Of a DNA stretch of 40,181 bases, positions 1 through 11,961 are shown in pieces. Source of the DNA: Methyloglobulus sp. (GTDB lineage Bacteria > Pseudomonadota > Gammaproteobacteria > Methylococcales > Methylomonadaceae); NCBI GenBank assembly GCA_013141505.1, contig JABFQX010000011.1, positions 67,631 to 107,811 of the forward strand, read 5' to 3'. Below the pieces are notes generated by a model that saw only the letters and a program-made list of their open reading frames with translations, ran no database searches and was not told the DNA's origin. The translations under genes and the position numbers were made by a program. Position 1 is the first letter of the stretch; every line of letters starts with the position of its first letter.

Positions 1-47
1 AGTTCGCAAATTTTGCAAATTGCCCGCAATGTCAGGGGTAAATAGCG

Positions 48-2777
48 ATGCCAAATAGACAAAGACCCATAGCTCGAAAATTAGGGCAAATGATCATGAT
101 TTGCATCGGTTGCCCGATGATAGTCATTTTTGTTATGGTGGCAGTTAATGAAATTAAAAAGTCATTAAAAGTCTCACGGCAACAACTGACATCTTTGGCG
201 CAAGTGACCGCCAACAATTCCCAAGGTGCTTTGCTGTTTTCAGATAAAAAAGCGGCGCAGACAATCTTGGATGGATTGAAAGTAATTCCGTCAATCAACA
301 AGGCGGCTTTGTATGCCGACGATAAGCAACAAATAGCCAGTTTTCATCGACAAGACGAAAAGTGGCTGCCAGACTGGGTGCCGGTTCGCGAACTTCATAT
401 TAAACAACCCGTCATGTCTGGGAAAGACCCTGTTGGTGAGTTGGTATTACGAGCTGGACTTGAGCAAATGTGGTTTGACCTGCTGCTTAATCTGCTTGTG
501 TTTGCCGTGATTATGTTAACGACATTTTGCATTTCGGTCTTATCAGCCCGCTATTTTGCTACCAAGTTGACCAAGCCTTTGTCCGATCTAGTCAATGCCA
601 CGCTTAAGGTATCGCAATCTGACAGTTACGAAATCAGGGTTACCAAGGATGAAAACAATGAAGTCGGCACGCTAGTCGATGCTTTCAATAGTATGCTTGA
701 TAAACTTAAGCAAAGGGATTCTGAGCTTGCTCAACATCGTATCAATCTCGAACATGAAAAGGAGCTTGCGGTTGCCGCGAATACGGCAAAATCACAGTTT
801 CTAGCGAATATGAGCCATGAAATTCGGACACCGATGAATGGTATTTTAGGCATGGCTCAATTACTGATCAGCACTGATTTGACGGAAAAGCAACAGCGTT
901 TTGCAGAAACCATTCATAGTTCAGGTGAAGCCTTGTTGTTGATAATCAATGATATTCTTGATATTTCAAAAATTGAGGCCGGTCGGCTAGAGTTGGAAGA
1001 CATTGATTTCAATCTTCATAAAGCCGTTGAAGATACCCTCGAGTTATTTTCCGGCGCGGCGCATAGGAAAAATCTGGAATTGCTTTGCCGCATTGCTGCA
1101 GATGTGCCCGAAGGGGTGAAGGGTGATCCAACCCGGATTCGTCAAGTGCTGAACAATCTGGTCGGCAATGCGGTGAAATTCACTGCCCAAGGTGAGATTG
1201 TGGTTGATGTCAGCGTGGAGGATGCTGGATTGAGTACCAGTACACCTAAAATCCGTTTTGAAGTCCATGATACGGGTATTGGTATCAGCGAACAGGTTCT
1301 GCCGCAATTATTTCAAGCATTTTCCCAAGCGGACGGTTCCACCACGCGTAAATATGGCGGCACGGGTCTAGGTTTGGCTATTTCCAAGCAATTGGTTGGC
1401 TTAATGCACGGTGATATAAGGGTTGATACCCGCGCTGGACAAGGCAGTACGTTTGGCTTTACTTTGCCACTACCCGCCATTACGTTGCCTTCACCTCGCG
1501 TATTTGCATCGGATCAGTTGTCAGGTCTTAGGTTGTTGATAGTTGAAGACAATGTCAGCAATCGGGAGATTCTGCAAAATTATGCGTTGTCCTGGGCTAT
1601 GTCGGTTGATGCGGTGGCAAGTGGCTTATCAGCACTTGAATTGCTGCGTAACCCGCTTGACAATCAGCTACCCTATGACTTAATCATAATCGACATGAAA
1701 ATGCCCGGCATGAATGGCTTGGAACTGGGGAAGCGCATTAAAACTGATGCTAAATTGTCGAGTATTCCGTTAATCATGGTGACTTCAACCCAGTTTTTAG
1801 GTGAAGCGCCGGAAGCTAGAAAAATCGGCTTTGCGGCCTATCTGATCAAACCAATCCGCAAGGGTGATCTGTATCAATGTTTATTGAATGCGCTTATTTC
1901 GGATTCAAACGTAGCGGCTTTACCTGCTGCAAACACGGAAACTACGACTGATGTTATGGGTAGCCTTACGGCTAGACGTATCTTGCTGGCAGAAGACAAC
2001 CCTGTTAATCAAAGTGTGGCCGACCACATGTTGCAAAACTTCGGTTGCAAAATTGACATCGCCAATAATGGTCAAGAAGCACTGTTAGCCGTAGAACAAA
2101 AGCATTATGATTTGGTACTCATGGACTGCATGATGCCGGAAATGGATGGCTACCAAGCAACCGCAGAAATCAGGCGGCGGCAAAAAGCTGGTAAATTGCC
2201 CGCCTTTCCAATCATTGCCTTGACCGCCAATGCAATTGAAGGGGATCGCGAAAAATGCTTGATTGCCGGCATGGATGATTATTTGGCTAAGCCATTTAAA
2301 GCCGAATCTTTATTGCGGGTCATTACTATATGGCTAAATCCAGCACTCGGGTTGACGATGACGGAAGCCGAACCAAGCCTTACGCAATCAACCGATACTA
2401 CCGAAAAATCAGGCCTTAATATCCAGTCGCTGGAGACGATTCGCGATATGGATTCGAGCAATGGCAGCGATTATGCGTTTTTGCAACATATCGTCACCCT
2501 GTATCAAGACAATGCCCGCAAAATTTTGGCTTCCCTTGAAGAAGCCTGGACTAAAGGCGATATCGACACTATCCGCATGCTGACGCATACGCTCAAATCA
2601 AGCAGTCATCAGGTCGGCGCCCAGCATTTGGCTGGCATGTGCATGAAAGTGGAAATGGAAGCCAGAAGCCAACGCTATGATCTTTCCGGCAATGCCCTTA
2701 AGCAAATTCAACAGGAATTTGCCAATATTTACAGGGCGTTGAATGACTATATGGATTCAACTAGAACAGTAAGTTAG
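48..2777 (+). CDS. BarA-type hybrid sensor histidine kinase
   Basis: Inner-membrane hybrid kinase of 909 residues that should run a phosphorelay from His to Asp to His. Visible in order: a first membrane segment (about residues 14-33), a periplasmic sensor region (about 34-140, CHASE8-like by its appearance), a second membrane segment (about 141-166), HAMP, and a HisKA H-box [11 protein letters not shown] with phospho-acceptor His257. The HATPase N-box has [10 protein letters not shown] and the G-boxes DTGIGI and [10 protein letters not shown]. Two receiver domains follow, with likely phospho-Asp 549 (IIIDMKMPG) and Asp 693 ([11 protein letters not shown]), and a C-terminal Hpt with His847 in THTLKSSS. 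All catalytic residues look intact. AGGGG about ten bases upstream supports this ATG. Eight bases separate it from the cyclic-di-GMP gene downstream, its probable partner. The input signal is unknown; BarA/GacS is the nearest architecture. Confidence 0.93.
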   Translation: MPNRQRPIARKLGQMIMICIGCPMIVIFVMVAVNEIKKSLKVSRQQLTSLAQVTANNSQGALLFSDKKAAQTILDGLKVIPSINKAALYADDKQQIASFHRQDEKWLPDWVPVRELHIKQPVMSGKDPVGELVLRAGLEQMWFDLLLNLLVFAVIMLTTFCISVLSARYFATKLTKPLSDLVNATLKVSQSDSYEIRVTKDENNEVGTLVDAFNSMLDKLKQRDSELAQHRINLEHEKELAVAANTAKSQFLANMSHEIRTPMNGILGMAQLLISTDLTEKQQRFAETIHSSGEALLLIINDILDISKIEAGRLELEDIDFNLHKAVEDTLELFSGAAHRKNLELLCRIAADVPEGVKGDPTRIRQVLNNLVGNAVKFTAQGEIVVDVSVEDAGLSTSTPKIRFEVHDTGIGISEQVLPQLFQAFSQADGSTTRKYGGTGLGLAISKQLVGLMHGDIRVDTRAGQGSTFGFTLPLPAITLPSPRVFASDQLSGLRLLIVEDNVSNREILQNYALSWAMSVDAVASGLSALELLRNPLDNQLPYDLIIIDMKMPGMNGLELGKRIKTDAKLSSIPLIMVTSTQFLGEAPEARKIGFAAYLIKPIRKGDLYQCLLNALISDSNVAALPAANTETTTDVMGSLTARRILLAEDNPVNQSVADHMLQNFGCKIDIANNGQEALLAVEQKHYDLVLMDCMMPEMDGYQATAEIRRRQKAGKLPAFPIIALTANAIEGDREKCLIAGMDDYLAKPFKAESLLRVITIWLNPALGLTMTEAEPSLTQSTDTTEKSGLNIQSLETIRDMDSSNGSDYAFLQHIVTLYQDNARKILASLEEAWTKGDIDTIRMLTHTLKSSSHQVGAQHLAGMCMKVEMEARSQRYDLSGNALKQIQQEFANIYRALNDYMDSTRTVS

Positions 2778-2785
2778 GAGTACAA

Positions 2786-4570
2786 ATGCCAGACCAACCC
2801 CATGTCCTTGTCATTGATGACGAGCCGATGATTACCTTGCTGATAGTCAAGGCGTTAACAGCGTCAGGGATGAAAGCAATTACAGCGGCCAGTGGCGAAG
2901 AAGGGATTCGGCTATATCAAGAACAGGGTGCCGATGCGATCTTACTGGATGTGGTCATGCCAGGTGGCATGGATGGTTTTGCGACATGTGCAAAATTGCG
3001 GGAACTGCCTGACAGCCAAAACATTCCTATTTTGATAATGACGGGTACGGATGATTTGCAATCTGTTAACCGTGCTTATGAAGTCGGCGCAACTGATTTC
3101 ATCACCAAGCCGATCAATTTGCCATTATTGGGACACAGGGTTCGCTACATGCTCAGGTCTAGCGAGACGACGAAGCATTTAATGGAAAGCGAACAGCGCT
3201 TGCATCAGCTTGCCTATTTCGATGATCTTACAGAGCTTCCGAACCGATTGTCTTTTAGGGAAAACTTACAAGTCATGATTTCATTGGCAAGTCGGCAAAC
3301 AATGAAGTTGGCTGTGTTGTTTTTGGATATAGATGGTTTTAAACGTATCAATGATTCTCTTGGTCATCACCAAGGTGACGAGGTCATAAAAGTAATCGGC
3401 AGCCGATTACGCAAGACCTTGCGATCCAGTGACATATTGGTACGCATGGCGACGAGCGGTGATCAAGAGGATATTTCATTGGCTCGATTGGGTGGTGATG
3501 AGTTTACGGTGCTGTTGTCAAAGATAGAGCGGAACGAAGATGCCGCCAAGGTTGCTGAACGTATCCGCATTTGCCTGGCCGAACCGATTTTATTGGATGA
3601 CCAGGAACTCTACACGACCACAAGTATTGGCATCAGTATCTATCCTGAAAATGGCAGTACAGCTGAGGAAATGCTTAAAAACGCCGACATGGCTATGTAT
3701 CATGCGAAGCGTGCCGGTGGCAATCAGTATCGATATTTTTCGACCCAAATGACGGATTCGGCAAAACGTCGTCTTAATTTGGAAAATTATCTGCATAAAG
3801 CCATTGACCGGGGTGAGTTGGCATTACATTACCAGCCGCAGATGGATCTTGTAACGGGCGAGTTTTGTGGTGTGGAGGCTTTACTGCGATGGTATAGCCC
3901 AGAACTTGGTCATATTTCTCCCGCTGAGTTTATTCCTTTGGCAGAAGAAACCGGTTTAATCGTTAATATCGGCGAATGGGTGCTACGACAGGCCTGCATC
4001 CAGGCAAAAACCTGGCATAACCAAGGTATTTTAGGGCGAATGGCCGTCAATGTTTCGGCCCGGCAATTACGGCAACACGATTTCTCAATGCTGGTTGCCA
4101 AAATCGTAGCAGAGACCGGAATAGACCCCCAGAATTTGGAGTTAGAGGTTACTGAAAGTGCCTTAATTTTTGAAGAAGATCATGTCTTGGATGTGCTTCG
4201 ATCCTTGAAGAAAATAGGCGTGCTTTTGGCGATAGACGATTTTGGCACTGGTTATTCCAGTTTAAGTCGACTTAAAAACTTTCCTATTGATCGATTAAAA
4301 GTTGATAAGAGCTTTGTCGATGATGTTGAAAAAGACACCGCCAACGCGGCTATCGTGAGTGCGATTATTGCTATGGCGGAAGGTATGAATATGAGTGTTA
4401 TTGCAGAAGGTGTTGAAACCACAGAGCAACTCACGGTAATAAAGACTAAACGATGCACAGAGGTGCAAGGCTATCTGTTTTGCAAACCACTGCCCGCCGC
4501 GCAAGTCGAAAACTTCCTTAGGGAACAGCAACAAATAATTAATTCAAATAAAACTAATTGCTTGCCGTGA
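2786..4570 (+). CDS. REC-GGDEF-EAL cyclic-di-GMP response regulator
   Basis: Cytoplasmic response regulator of 594 residues with three domains: receiver (about 1-125, VIDDEP acidic pocket and [10 protein letters not shown] phospho-site), GGDEF (about 145-315) and EAL (about 330-585). The cyclase signature LGGDEF is intact. The phosphodiesterase residues also appear intact: [39 protein letters not shown] and QGYLFCKP. The protein could therefore both make and break cyclic-di-GMP. A stretch of about 15 residues separates the usual I-site RSSD from GGDEF, so the canonical inhibitory RxxD spacing is lost. The ATG has GGAG six bases upstream, overlapping the kinase stop, so the two genes are almost certainly co-transcribed. 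It is the likely output of the upstream kinase by phosphotransfer, which is inference from adjacency. Confidence 0.93.
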   Translation: MPDQPHVLVIDDEPMITLLIVKALTASGMKAITAASGEEGIRLYQEQGADAILLDVVMPGGMDGFATCAKLRELPDSQNIPILIMTGTDDLQSVNRAYEVGATDFITKPINLPLLGHRVRYMLRSSETTKHLMESEQRLHQLAYFDDLTELPNRLSFRENLQVMISLASRQTMKLAVLFLDIDGFKRINDSLGHHQGDEVIKVIGSRLRKTLRSSDILVRMATSGDQEDISLARLGGDEFTVLLSKIERNEDAAKVAERIRICLAEPILLDDQELYTTTSIGISIYPENGSTAEEMLKNADMAMYHAKRAGGNQYRYFSTQMTDSAKRRLNLENYLHKAIDRGELALHYQPQMDLVTGEFCGVEALLRWYSPELGHISPAEFIPLAEETGLIVNIGEWVLRQACIQAKTWHNQGILGRMAVNVSARQLRQHDFSMLVAKIVAETGIDPQNLELEVTESALIFEEDHVLDVLRSLKKIGVLLAIDDFGTGYSSLSRLKNFPIDRLKVDKSFVDDVEKDTANAAIVSAIIAMAEGMNMSVIAEGVETTEQLTVIKTKRCTEVQGYLFCKPLPAAQVENFLREQQQIINSNKTNCLP

Positions 4571-4589
4571 TTTCTGAGATTTATAGATT

Positions 4590-4684
4590 CGGCTTTGTGA
4601 GGTTAATTTCCCTTCGGCTCCGCTCAGGGAACCTTGTGGAGAAGCGGCAATCCTTGATAACGTTCCCTGGGCGGAGCCGAAGGG
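4590..4684. repeat. Dispersed inverted-repeat element, copy 1
   Basis: Two 23-base arms, 4610-4632 and 4662-4684, are reverse complements with a single mismatch and enclose a 29-base loop. The element lies between the convergent ends of the GGDEF-EAL gene and dapE, so it may also act as a two-way transcription stop. The left flank (CGGCTTTGTGA, then AATTTCCCTTCG) recurs at 25923-25953, which marks it as one copy of a dispersed family (REP- or MITE-like). No coding potential is seen in the 172-base gap. Confidence 0.8.
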
Positions 4685-4742
4685 TGGCCGCGATCATTAA
4701 GCTAAAACATTAAAAGGCCTAATCAATATTGAGAACCTTTTG

Positions 4743-6211
<1,469 letters not shown>

Positions 6212-6214
6212 CGT

Positions 6215-6457
6215 TTAAAGCTGGCTGTTCAACAATTCGTCAATACTGGGCAGTTCTTTGTCCGACTTGCAGCGAATTTTGTACAGGTCAACGAACTCCA
6301 TAAAGGCTTGCTGCAAATCATCGAGAATACCTTCTTCGTTCTCACGTTCATCCTCGGGAACGTCACTGGATTCCACGTACTCTGATTGCAGGGCAATTTC
6401 GCTGTTAAGGGCGAGGGTTGCGTAGATGATGGCATTGTTGCTTAGGTTTTGGGTCAT
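6215..6457 (-). CDS. Small acidic protein of unknown function
   Basis: Unrecognised protein of about 80 residues (start MTQNLSNNA) that ends three bases before the YffB-like gene and so probably belongs to the dap operon. It has a hydrophobic/polar helical N-terminal half, a very acidic middle (SSDVPEDERENEE) and a helical C-terminal end rich in Leu, Asp and Glu. There are no Cys clusters, membrane segments or signal peptide. An in-frame TTG at 6490 would add 11 residues, but the sequence upstream of it has no convincing ribosome binding site. I chose the ATG at 6457, which also lacks a strong site. Function unknown. Confidence 0.6.
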   Translation of the reverse strand: MTQNLSNNAIIYATLALNSEIALQSEYVESSDVPEDERENEEGILDDLQQAFMEFVDLYKIRCKSDKELPSIDELLNSQL

Positions 6458-6517
6458 GGTTTGGATAGATAGTGTGTGAGTGGGTGTCAAACCCCCGATT
6501 GTTTTTTGGATGTGTTT

Positions 6518-7336
6518 TTAACGAATAAGGTGTTTTGCAGTGTCCGTTATTTTTTCCGGTTGAGTTATAGGTATCATTAATATTCCTGCTTCTTCGATTT
6601 GTTTGCTAATATCACTAAATGCTTCAAATAAAACACCTTGCTTTGTTTCAGGAGGGCGATAAACAAACATGACTTTATCAGGCTTAATAAAACCATAACG
6701 ATCCAATTGTTGTACTTTACCTAGCCAGGATAAACCGTGCTCAATGAGTTTATTAGAGTCAGGATGGGTGAAATGGATAGGCTTGATAGCAGTTTGTTTT
6801 TGTTGGTTTACAAAAGGCAAGCGCACACTGTACCTGTTTTCATCACCTAACATGCCGTCCTTAAAGGTTTCTATCATATTCTGTTCATTCAACAGAGTAC
6901 GTACTCGTTTTCTCATTTCCTCTTCGTGTTCTTCTTTATGTGCAAAGCTGTGTTGAACATAATGCTCGAATAAGTCTTCAACTGTTTTAGGTAAGTCAAT
7001 GCTAAATAAAACACGATTTTGACTAAAACGAATAATACCTTCGCGAGGTCGAATCAGTTCGTCATACAAATTGACTGAAACCTTTGGTGGTTGTTTCACC
7101 AATTCTTGAATTCGCTCCAGTTCAGCGCGAATAATGTGAATGGTTTCAGTATAAAGCTCTTTTTTCAGTGGCTTAAAGAACTCGGTAATTCGACGGCATT
7201 CTTTGGCGCCAAGTAATTTGAACAATAGTTGATTAGAATTTGGTACATAAAGGACTATTCCAATATTGGCAAACTCTCCTGTTTCAACAAAGGGTTGAAA
7301 GCAAATAATGCTGTATTTACAAACCTGTCTGTTCAT
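6518..7336 (-). CDS. DUF3037-family protein, partner of HipA-like kinase
   Basis: Protein of about 272 residues whose N-terminal part (CKYSIICFQPFVETGEFANIG and on) matches the DUF3037 family as I remember it. No catalytic motif is obvious. The middle is charged and helical (KEEHEEEMRKRVRTLL) and there is no signal peptide or membrane segment, so it is likely cytoplasmic. The chosen ATG at 7336 overlaps the stop of the upstream kinase gene by four bases (ATGA), so expression of the two is coupled. An in-frame start at 7351 would lie deeper inside the kinase gene. DUF3037 genes are commonly next to HipA-like kinase genes (established association, from memory). What the pair does is unknown. 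Confidence 0.75.
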   Translation of the reverse strand: MNRQVCKYSIICFQPFVETGEFANIGIVLYVPNSNQLLFKLLGAKECRRITEFFKPLKKELYTETIHIIRAELERIQELVKQPPKVSVNLYDELIRPREGIIRFSQNRVLFSIDLPKTVEDLFEHYVQHSFAHKEEHEEEMRKRVRTLLNEQNMIETFKDGMLGDENRYSVRLPFVNQQKQTAIKPIHFTHPDSNKLIEHGLSWLGKVQQLDRYGFIKPDKVMFVYRPPETKQGVLFEAFSDISKQIEEAGILMIPITQPEKITDTAKHLIR

Positions 7337-8061
7337 AGTAGTTTTGACCAAATATTACCCTGAACTTCTTCGCTAAGTCGGTTCAAGGTTGTTTCAAAAT
7401 CAAAGAGTTTCGTTTCCTCGTTATCTTCTTTCCATTCGCTGGGTATTTTACCCCAACACTCTGCCCAACTTTTAAGGCTTTCTTGTAGCCTTGATTCAAT
7501 GCGTAGTTTTTCAAGTGAATCTAATTGATAGTTATTGAATTGTAGTCGAAAGGCATGTGTTTCCCAAAAAAGCTTTAGGTTAAAATCTGGATCAAAAGCT
7601 AAATTGTGATCAATTATGTGAAGTTTGGATTGACCGCTTTGCCACAATAAATTTGGATTTCCACCCTTATCTGTTAGCACCCGATCTTCATTTTGAATCC
7701 AAAGATCAAACAATAAAATATCTCTTTGCAAAGACGGATTGACTTGTTTCAGCATCTCATATTTGAATTCGGTGACTGAATCGATACACTCAGAAGCAAA
7801 AACGTAACCCGAACCCAAACATTTAAGGGCATTTTGCCCGTGAGCTTTGGCTAATGCTTCATCCAAGTATGCGACTTGAAATGCAGGGATAGGTAAACCA
7901 AGTCTATGAGCCAAGCTACCGGCAATAAATTCTTTCATTAAGCCTGTAGCAGTAGCAGCCTGACCTTTCACATAATAGTTCTTATTGTCAGAAGCTTTGC
8001 AAAGGAATGGAGTTGTTCGTCCTTGAACGGCAGGCTCTATGATTTCATAGATTTCTAACAT
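7333..8061 (-). CDS. HipA-like protein kinase (HipA_2 type)
   Basis: Protein of 242 residues with a shortened HipA-like kinase fold. Visible elements: a candidate ATP-binding Lys in YYVKG (about 32), a catalytic-loop-like segment LFDLWIQNEDR (about 117-127) with a following Asn in GGNPNLLW (about 133-140), and a metal-binding DFG-like IIDHNLAF (about 149-156). This is the order seen in HipA-type Ser/Thr kinases, but the protein is much smaller than HipA (about 440 residues) and no HipB-like HTH antitoxin is adjacent. The ATG has AAGGGA just upstream and starts 18 bases after dapD ends. The downstream DUF3037 gene overlaps it. Substrate and role unknown; it could be a toxin, a regulator or a housekeeping kinase. 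Confidence 0.8.
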   Translation of the reverse strand: MLEIYEIIEPAVQGRTTPFLCKASDNKNYYVKGQAATATGLMKEFIAGSLAHRLGLPIPAFQVAYLDEALAKAHGQNALKCLGSGYVFASECIDSVTEFKYEMLKQVNPSLQRDILLFDLWIQNEDRVLTDKGGNPNLLWQSGQSKLHIIDHNLAFDPDFNLKLFWETHAFRLQFNNYQLDSLEKLRIESRLQESLKSWAECWGKIPSEWKEDNEETKLFDFETTLNRLSEEVQGNIWSKLL

Positions 8062-8079
8062 ATTCCCTTAAGGATGCAT

Positions 8080-8898
8080 TTAATCCCGCAACAACTCATT
8101 AATCCCAGTTTTGCTGCGCGTCCGTTCATCTACCTGCTTGATAATCACCGCGCAATACAGGCTGTATTTGCCATCTGAAGAGGGCAGGTTGCCGGAGACG
8201 ACGACTGATCCAGCTGGGATACGTCCGTAGCTGACTTCGCCCGTCATACGATTGTAGATTTTGGTGCTTTGGCCGATGTAAACACCCATTGAGATGACAC
8301 AGCCATCTTCGACAATCACGCCTTCGACAACTTCGGAACGTGCGCCGATGAAGCAATTGTCGCCGATGATGGTAGGGCCCGCTTGTAAAGGCTCCAACAC
8401 GCCACCGATACCGACACCGCCGGAAAGATGGACGTTTTTGCCGATTTGGGCACAGGAACCCACCGTTACCCAGGTATCGACCATCGTGCCGCTATCGACA
8501 TACGCGCCGATATTGACATAAGACGGCATCAAGATGGCACCGGGTGCAATATAAGAACCACGACGGGCAACCGCATTCGGTACGACACGCACACCGGCCT
8601 TGGCGAAGTCATCTTCGGAGTAATTGGCATATTTGCATTCAACCTTATCGTAATAACGGGTGTTGCCGCCGTCCATCAGGCGGTTTTCGTTGATGCGGAA
8701 TGACAATAGTACGGCTTTTTTCAGCCATTGGTTGGTTACCCAGTCGCCGTTGACTTTTTCGGCGACACGGGCTTTGCCGGTGTCCAGCAAGTTTAAGGCT
8801 TCGTTGACGGCGTTGCGGACTTCTGTACTGGCGTTGGCTGGCGTGATGTCGGAGCGGTTTTCAAAGGCGTTGTTGATGATGTTTTCTAGTTGAGTCAT
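8080..8898 (-). CDS. dapD: Tetrahydrodipicolinate N-succinyltransferase DapD
   Basis: Left-handed beta-helix (hexapeptide repeat) acyltransferase of 272 residues, close to the 274 of E. coli DapD. It transfers succinyl from succinyl-CoA to tetrahydrodipicolinate in the cytoplasm, the committed step of the succinylase branch of lysine synthesis. The segments [42 protein letters not shown] and [13 protein letters not shown] are DapD hallmarks. It begins 11 bases after dapC, giving the consecutive pathway order C-D, with E further down the same strand. Functional trimer expected from the family. Confidence 0.97.
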   Translation of the reverse strand: MTQLENIINNAFENRSDITPANASTEVRNAVNEALNLLDTGKARVAEKVNGDWVTNQWLKKAVLLSFRINENRLMDGGNTRYYDKVECKYANYSEDDFAKAGVRVVPNAVARRGSYIAPGAILMPSYVNIGAYVDSGTMVDTWVTVGSCAQIGKNVHLSGGVGIGGVLEPLQAGPTIIGDNCFIGARSEVVEGVIVEDGCVISMGVYIGQSTKIYNRMTGEVSYGRIPAGSVVVSGNLPSSDGKYSLYCAVIIKQVDERTRSKTGINELLRD

Positions 8899-8909
8899 GG
8901 TTGTTACTT

Positions 8910-10160
8910 TTAGTTTAAGGTGGTTATGAAATTTTTGATTCGATGTGCAGCTTCAATACATTCAGCCAATGGCGCGACCAAAGCGATGCGAACGTGATTT
9001 TGGCCGGGATTTATGCCGTCAAATTCGCGCGATAAGTAGCTGCCGGGCAAGACTGTTATATTTTCGTGGGCGAACAGTTGCTGGGCAAACTTTTCGGCGG
9101 CAGTTGCTCCCGGCAACTTGCCGCACTCCCTCTCTCCCTGGAGGTCGTCTGAAATCGGCACTTTCAACCAAACATAAAAACTGGCAGCGGGTTTTTGAAT
9201 GTCGCAAACGTCACTGAGTATGTTGATAAATGCGGCAAATTTGGCACGATATAACGCACGGTTTTCAATAACATGGGCTTCATCTTGCCACGCCCTAATA
9301 CTGGCATGTTGCGTAGGCAAAGGCATGGCGCAGCCCTGGTAGGTTCGATATTGAAAATACGGTTTTAAAATATCGGCATCGCCTGCGACAAAACCGGATC
9401 GCAAACCCGGTGCATTCGAGCGTTTCGATAGGCTATGAAAGACGATGCAGCGTTTGAATGCGGTATTGCCCATTGCATAAGCGGTTTGCAATAATCCAAC
9501 GGGTGGATCATTTTCGTCGTCATAAAGCTCGCTGTAACATTCATCCGACGCAATGATGAAGTCATATTTTTCCGCCAAACCAATGAGGTGTTCCATGCTG
9601 GCTTGCGACATCACTGCGCCGCTGGGATTGCCCGGTGAACAGATATAAATTAACCGACAACGTTGCCAGATGTCATCGGGTACGCTAGCGAAATCAGGTA
9701 AATAATCAGTCGCCTCGGTGGTATTGAGGAAATAAGGTTCCGCACCCGCCAGAAAAGCAGCACCTTCGTAAATTTGGTAGAACGGGTTGGGCATGATAAC
9801 GATAGGTTTTTCGGCAGGATCGATCACGCATTGGGCTATCGAAAACAAGGCTTCACGGGTACCGCTTACTGGCAACACTTGGGTTTCCGGGTCAATGGCT
9901 GCGGCTGGAATGTTAAATCGGATACTCAGCCAGTCGGCAATCGCCTTCCGTAATTCTAAAATACCTTTTGTTGTTGGATATGTGCCTAAGCCGCCGATGT
10001 GTTCAAACATCGCGTTCTGAATAAATTCTGGTGTTGGATGGGTTGGTTCACCAATCGACATGGCGATATGCCGCTTATTGGTGGGCGGATTAATGCCGTG
10101 CTTGAGTTGAGCCAGTTTTTCAAAAGGATACGGGTGACAAAAGGTTAGCCCAGGATTCAT
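8910..10160 (-). CDS. dapC: Succinyldiaminopimelate transaminase DapC
   Basis: Fold-type I PLP-dependent aminotransferase of 416 residues. It makes N-succinyl-LL-diaminopimelate from the keto precursor and glutamate. The Schiff-base Lys lies in [14 protein letters not shown]. Other class I/II aminotransferase marks are [10 protein letters not shown] near the phosphate-binding turn, [22 protein letters not shown] and the C-terminal [10 protein letters not shown], where the Arg binds the substrate carboxylate. Placement directly before dapD supports DapC rather than a general aspartate aminotransferase. The ATG follows the M48 protease stop by only three bases, so the protease gene probably shares the transcript. 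Confidence 0.94.
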   Translation of the reverse strand: MNPGLTFCHPYPFEKLAQLKHGINPPTNKRHIAMSIGEPTHPTPEFIQNAMFEHIGGLGTYPTTKGILELRKAIADWLSIRFNIPAAAIDPETQVLPVSGTREALFSIAQCVIDPAEKPIVIMPNPFYQIYEGAAFLAGAEPYFLNTTEATDYLPDFASVPDDIWQRCRLIYICSPGNPSGAVMSQASMEHLIGLAEKYDFIIASDECYSELYDDENDPPVGLLQTAYAMGNTAFKRCIVFHSLSKRSNAPGLRSGFVAGDADILKPYFQYRTYQGCAMPLPTQHASIRAWQDEAHVIENRALYRAKFAAFINILSDVCDIQKPAASFYVWLKVPISDDLQGERECGKLPGATAAEKFAQQLFAHENITVLPGSYLSREFDGINPGQNHVRIALVAPLAECIEAAHRIKNFITTLN

Positions 10161-10163
10161 AGG

Positions 10164-10946
10164 TTAGAGGCAGTGCGGTTGTTTGCCAGTAGATTGTGCT
10201 TGCTGATAAAGCGCCATAGCCTGCGGCATGTGTTGTTCCAAATCTTGAATGCGCGTGGCGTGTGAGGGATGGGTGGACATGAATTCAACCGGTTGTTTGC
10301 CTTGGGTCGCCTGTTCCATCCTTTGCCACAGGCCAACACTGTTTCTGGGATCAAAACCCGCTTTCGCCATCAAATCCACACCAATCATATCGGCCTCGCT
10401 TTCCTGCGTACGTCCGTAAGGTTTAAGAACACCATACTCAGCGCCAACGCCCAGCAAGCCAAAGCCCAGTTGACCTAGCGGGGAAGTCGGCATGGCAATG
10501 GCTTGTAATATATTCATGCCTTGGCTCATTGCCATTTCTTGCGATGCCCGTTCATTGCTGTGTTTGGCAAGGACATGGCCGATCTCATGCCCGATAACGG
10601 CAGCCAGTTGATCCTGGTTGCTGACCAATTGCAGCATTCCAGTATAAACGCCAATCTTGTTGCCAGGGAGGGCAAAGGCGTTCGGTGTGCTGTCTTCAAA
10701 AACCACCACTTCCCAATTGCCGCCGACGACTTGGGTAATAGCGTTCGCAATGCAAGTTGTCGCTTGATTATATTGGCTGTTATAGCTGATTTTTTTGTCC
10801 CGCTTCAGCGTGTCGAATGCCTGTAAACCCATCTGGTTGACTTGGTTGTCAGGCATGAAGATAAGTTGGCTTCTGCCCGTTGGGCTAGTCGTGCAAGCGG
10901 CAAGCGCACATGACATGATGGCTATAGGAAGTAGTTTGTTGAACAT
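10164..10946 (-). CDS. M48-family metalloprotease lipoprotein (LoiP/YcaL-like)
   Basis: About 260 residues from the ATG at 10946, chosen because it is preceded by GGAC about eight bases upstream and gives a clean lipoprotein signal (MFNKLLPIAI, then ALAAC with lipidated Cys18). Zinc motif HEIGH at about 120-124 and third-ligand region ESEADMIG at about 182-189 are those of peptidase family M48. It would be anchored in the envelope and act in protein quality control, as LoiP/BepA-type proteases do. The downstream neighbour dapC starts three bases after the stop. This coupling of an envelope protease with cell-wall precursor genes is seen here but its meaning is inferred. Confidence 0.92.
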   Translation of the reverse strand: MFNKLLPIAIMSCALAACTTSPTGRSQLIFMPDNQVNQMGLQAFDTLKRDKKISYNSQYNQATTCIANAITQVVGGNWEVVVFEDSTPNAFALPGNKIGVYTGMLQLVSNQDQLAAVIGHEIGHVLAKHSNERASQEMAMSQGMNILQAIAMPTSPLGQLGFGLLGVGAEYGVLKPYGRTQESEADMIGVDLMAKAGFDPRNSVGLWQRMEQATQGKQPVEFMSTHPSHATRIQDLEQHMPQAMALYQQAQSTGKQPHCL

Positions 10947-11055
10947 ATACAAAGTCCTACATTTGCTGGTTAAAAACACCATTTTAACGTAACTTAAATG
11001 AATCGTCTGAAAATCTATTCCCGATTAGTTTGAAAGTTTGTGGATGCAGTAACTT

Positions 11056-11961
11056 GTGCTTAAGGTTATTCTTAACCAAATGCTCATTCAACCTAACCTT
11101 AAGTATAAGAAATCGCAAATGCTGGGACAATTAACAAAAATGCGGAGCAAGCTGGGCAATCCTATCCAGTATGAATTGCTGTTGGGCGATCAGACCCTGC
11201 CCTTGAATCCACTGATCGGTAAGCCCATCAAATTGGTTTATACCGGCAAGATAAGTTGTGTGCATTGCGGCAGGGCGACAAAGAAAAGTTTTAATCAAGG
11301 TTATTGTTACCCGTGTTTTGTCTCGCTGGCACAATGCGATATGTGCATCATGAAGCCGGAAACTTGCCATTACGCCGCTGGAACCTGCCGCGAACCCGCT
11401 TGGGGCGAGACATTCTGTATGCAAACCCACTATGTTTACTTGGCAAATTCCAGCGGCATTAAAGTGGGCATCACCCGCCAAAACCAGATCCCGACCCGCT
11501 GGATAGACCAGGGCGCGGTGCAAGCATTACCCATATTCAAGGTGCAATCGCGCCATATTTCCGGTTTGGTTGAGGTCGCCATCGCCAAACACATCAGCGA
11601 CAAGACCAGTTGGCAACAAATGCTTAAGAATAATGTTGAGGTTGTCAATTTGGCGGCAAAACGGGATGAATTGCTGGAGACCTGCTTTACCGAACTGGCT
11701 GACATTACCCAACGCTTTGGGGCGCAAGCCATTGAAAGATTACATGATGAACAATCAATTGATCTTCATTATCCCGTCAACCGTTATCCCGATAAGGTCA
11801 AATCGTTTAATTTAGATACCAACTCAACCGTTTCCGGAATCCTGGAAGGTATCAAAGGGCAGTATTTGTTGTTGGATACCGGAGTGATTAATTTGCGGAA
11901 ATATTCGGGGTATGAAGTTGAGTTTTCTATGCCGGAAAAGGTTAATGAATTATTGCAATGA
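11056..11961 (+). CDS. DUF2797 zinc-ribbon-like protein
   Basis: About 300 residues. The N-terminal third is a Cys-rich block with CVHCGR, YCYPC, CDMC and a further C...H...C...C series (residues about 73-125) that should bind zinc. It is followed by a GIY-YIG-like segment (HYVYLANSSGIKVGIT, then W and R). This arrangement is typical of DUF2797 proteins, whose function is not established. The start is uncertain: GTG 11056, ATG 11080 and ATG 11119 are all in frame, none with a strong ribosome binding site, and family similarity begins around QLTKMRSKLG. It is divergently transcribed from the M48 protease gene and followed by a monocistronic-looking gap. Confidence 0.88.
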   Translation: MLKVILNQMLIQPNLKYKKSQMLGQLTKMRSKLGNPIQYELLLGDQTLPLNPLIGKPIKLVYTGKISCVHCGRATKKSFNQGYCYPCFVSLAQCDMCIMKPETCHYAAGTCREPAWGETFCMQTHYVYLANSSGIKVGITRQNQIPTRWIDQGAVQALPIFKVQSRHISGLVEVAIAKHISDKTSWQQMLKNNVEVVNLAAKRDELLETCFTELADITQRFGAQAIERLHDEQSIDLHYPVNRYPDKVKSFNLDTNSTVSGILEGIKGQYLLLDTGVINLRKYSGYEVEFSMPEKVNELLQ

